From Tsuneonella troitsensis (GTDB lineage Bacteria > Pseudomonadota > Alphaproteobacteria > Sphingomonadales > Sphingomonadaceae), in assembly GCF_001441535.1 (NCBI RefSeq), contig NZ_LMAU01000003.1, positions 1 to 64,000 on the forward strand: a stretch of 64,000 nt of DNA, written 5' to 3'. Position numbers and translations under genes: made by a program. The notes beneath the pieces are model-generated. The model did no database searches, was not told the DNA's origin, and saw only the letters and a list, made by a program, of their open reading frames with translations. Positions 63,501 to 64,000 of the stretch are shown here, one piece after another; positions within the stretch are counted from its first letter, which is position 1, and each line of letters begins with the position of its first letter.

Positions 63501-63557
63501 AGTCGGATAGCCTCGGATGCCCAAATGCAAACTGCTAAATGCCTTTACTATCTGACT
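63501..63557. promoter_or_regulatory. Candidate MarR operator region
   Basis: Between marR and the efflux gene, agtcggatag (63501-63510) and ctatctgact (63548-63557) form an imperfect inverted repeat (9 of 10 matches) about 37 bases apart. It spans the expected divergent promoters. Confidence 0.4.
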
Positions 63558-63615
63558 CACGGCTCATAGGGCGCGAGACGCGTTCACCTTTTACTGAGGC
63601 TGCCGAAAGAGTCAG

Positions 63616-64000
63616 ATGACCGATAACTCCAACCAACCGGAGCAGGAGGGCACAACCCCAACGAAACCGCAATCGCGGCGTGGCTTGCGCATCGCGCTAA
63701 TCATCGTTGGTCTTGCCGTGCTGCTTGGCGGGATCTGGTGGTACTACCGGCACGTAACCTACGGACAGTACATGCAGTCGACCGATAACGCCTATGTCGC
63801 TGCCGACAGCGTCGTTATCTCTTCCAAGGTAGCGGGATACGTCGAAGAGGTCTTCGTGGGGGAGAACGAGCAGGTTGCTCGCGGCGGAGCCCTCGTACAA
63901 CTGGATCTGCGGGATTATCAGGCGCAAGCGCAACAGGCGCGCGCACAGATCGCTGCGACCCTGGCCGGTGCCGACACAATCCGTTCTCAGGTAGCCGAAC
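63616..64000 (+). CDS. EmrA/HlyD-type membrane fusion protein, 5' part
   Basis: The first 128 codons of a periplasmic adaptor; the gene runs off the window. Cytoplasmic N-terminus with Pro/Gln/Arg, one span (LRIALIIVGLAVLLGGIWWY), then the barrel-sandwich start YMQSTDNAYVAADSVVISSK and VAGYVEEVFVGENEQVARGG, a typical lipoyl-like motif, followed by coiled-coil helix (LRDYQAQAQQARAQIAATLA). With an inner-membrane EmrB-type partner and an outer-membrane factor it would export toxic compounds. Divergent from marR. Confidence 0.9.
   Translation, partial: MTDNSNQPEQEGTTPTKPQSRRGLRIALIIVGLAVLLGGIWWYYRHVTYGQYMQSTDNAYVAADSVVISSKVAGYVEEVFVGENEQVARGGALVQLDLRDYQAQAQQARAQIAATLAGADTIRSQVAE

Larger units (their letters stand above)
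44650..64000 (+). mobile_element. Left part of an integrative element inserted at tRNA-Ser
   Basis: A P4-type integrase starts 154 bases after tRNA-Ser(CGA), and from there on gene content is plasmid- or element-like: lytic transglycosylase, Toprim/CHC2 protein, methylase-helicase giant, ParB-like protein, metal resistance, ArdC-like, RES toxin-antitoxin, DUF2493. No second copy of the tRNA 3' end was found in the rest of the window, so the right end lies outside or is not recognisable. Whether the UbiB-MarR-EmrA genes at 61408-64000 belong to it is not certain. The extent is inference. Confidence 0.6.

Overview
The window looks like a chromosomal segment of a high-GC alphaproteobacterium of the order Sphingomonadales, most probably an Erythrobacteraceae-type marine or soil yellow bacterium. 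The reasons are a GcrA cell-cycle regulator, the alphaproteobacterial ATP-synthase zeta inhibitor (DUF1476), a long TonB-dependent receptor of the sphingomonad kind, a CrtZ carotenoid hydroxylase, an alphaproteobacterial YlxR-L7Ae fusion, and sphingomonad-type palindromic repeats. This taxonomic call is inference from gene content; no rRNA is present.

Layout. 1-6653: the distal part of a VirB-type type IV secretion operon (virB3 end, virB4, virB6, virB9, virB10, virB11). 6883-10281: a TonB-dependent receptor with an apparent frameshift in its signal peptide, then a convergent queuosine-precursor transporter. 10340-10583: tRNA-Arg(TCT) followed by a duplicated tRNA 3' end and hairpins. 10597-15630: minus-strand M16 peptidase, Nudix hydrolase, Grx4-type glutaredoxin, BolA and DUF1476. 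15688-19837: a minus-strand leucine-biosynthesis operon in which leuC and leuD are separated by a GFA-fold protein, a DNA deoxyinosine glycosylase-like protein and a 52-residue membrane peptide. 19998-22456: thioesterase, secreted proteins, crtZ, sufE.

22483-27204 is the most unusual block: a phage-shock-protein regulon with a near-consensus sigma-54 promoter, divergent pspF, and pspA-pspB-pspC followed by six small overlapping membrane proteins. Most of these carry a cytoplasmic coiled-coil motif of the type VLERIVTDKGY...IEALR, which is also recognisable at the ends of PspB and PspC. It looks like a locally expanded, unusually elaborate envelope-stress complex.

28357-39951 is the conserved rimP-nusA-ylxR-infB-rbfA-truB-rpsO-pnp translation/RNA cluster, with DUF1697, thymidine kinase and an M50 protease inserted. 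A roughly 99-bp palindromic repeat sits in frame inside the ylxR coding sequence. 40049-44399 holds a sensor kinase, a spermidine-synthase-like protein, DUF1993, gcrA, an ABC-2 permease and hspQ.

From tRNA-Ser(CGA) at 44560 onward the content becomes accessory. A P4-type tyrosine integrase lies directly after the tRNA, followed by a lytic transglycosylase, a Toprim/CHC2 primase-like protein, a 1410-residue methylase/strawberry-notch helicase, a ParB-like protein, a mercury-type module (MerR, MerT-like, GDCCVxC protein, flavoprotein disulfide reductase), ArdC-like antirestriction protein, an Xre/ParS-RES toxin-antitoxin pair and a DUF2493 protein. After these come an UbiB-like kinase with a MarR regulator and the start of an EmrA/HlyD efflux adaptor. 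I read this as the left part of an integrative element inserted at tRNA-Ser; its right boundary was not found and probably lies beyond the window.
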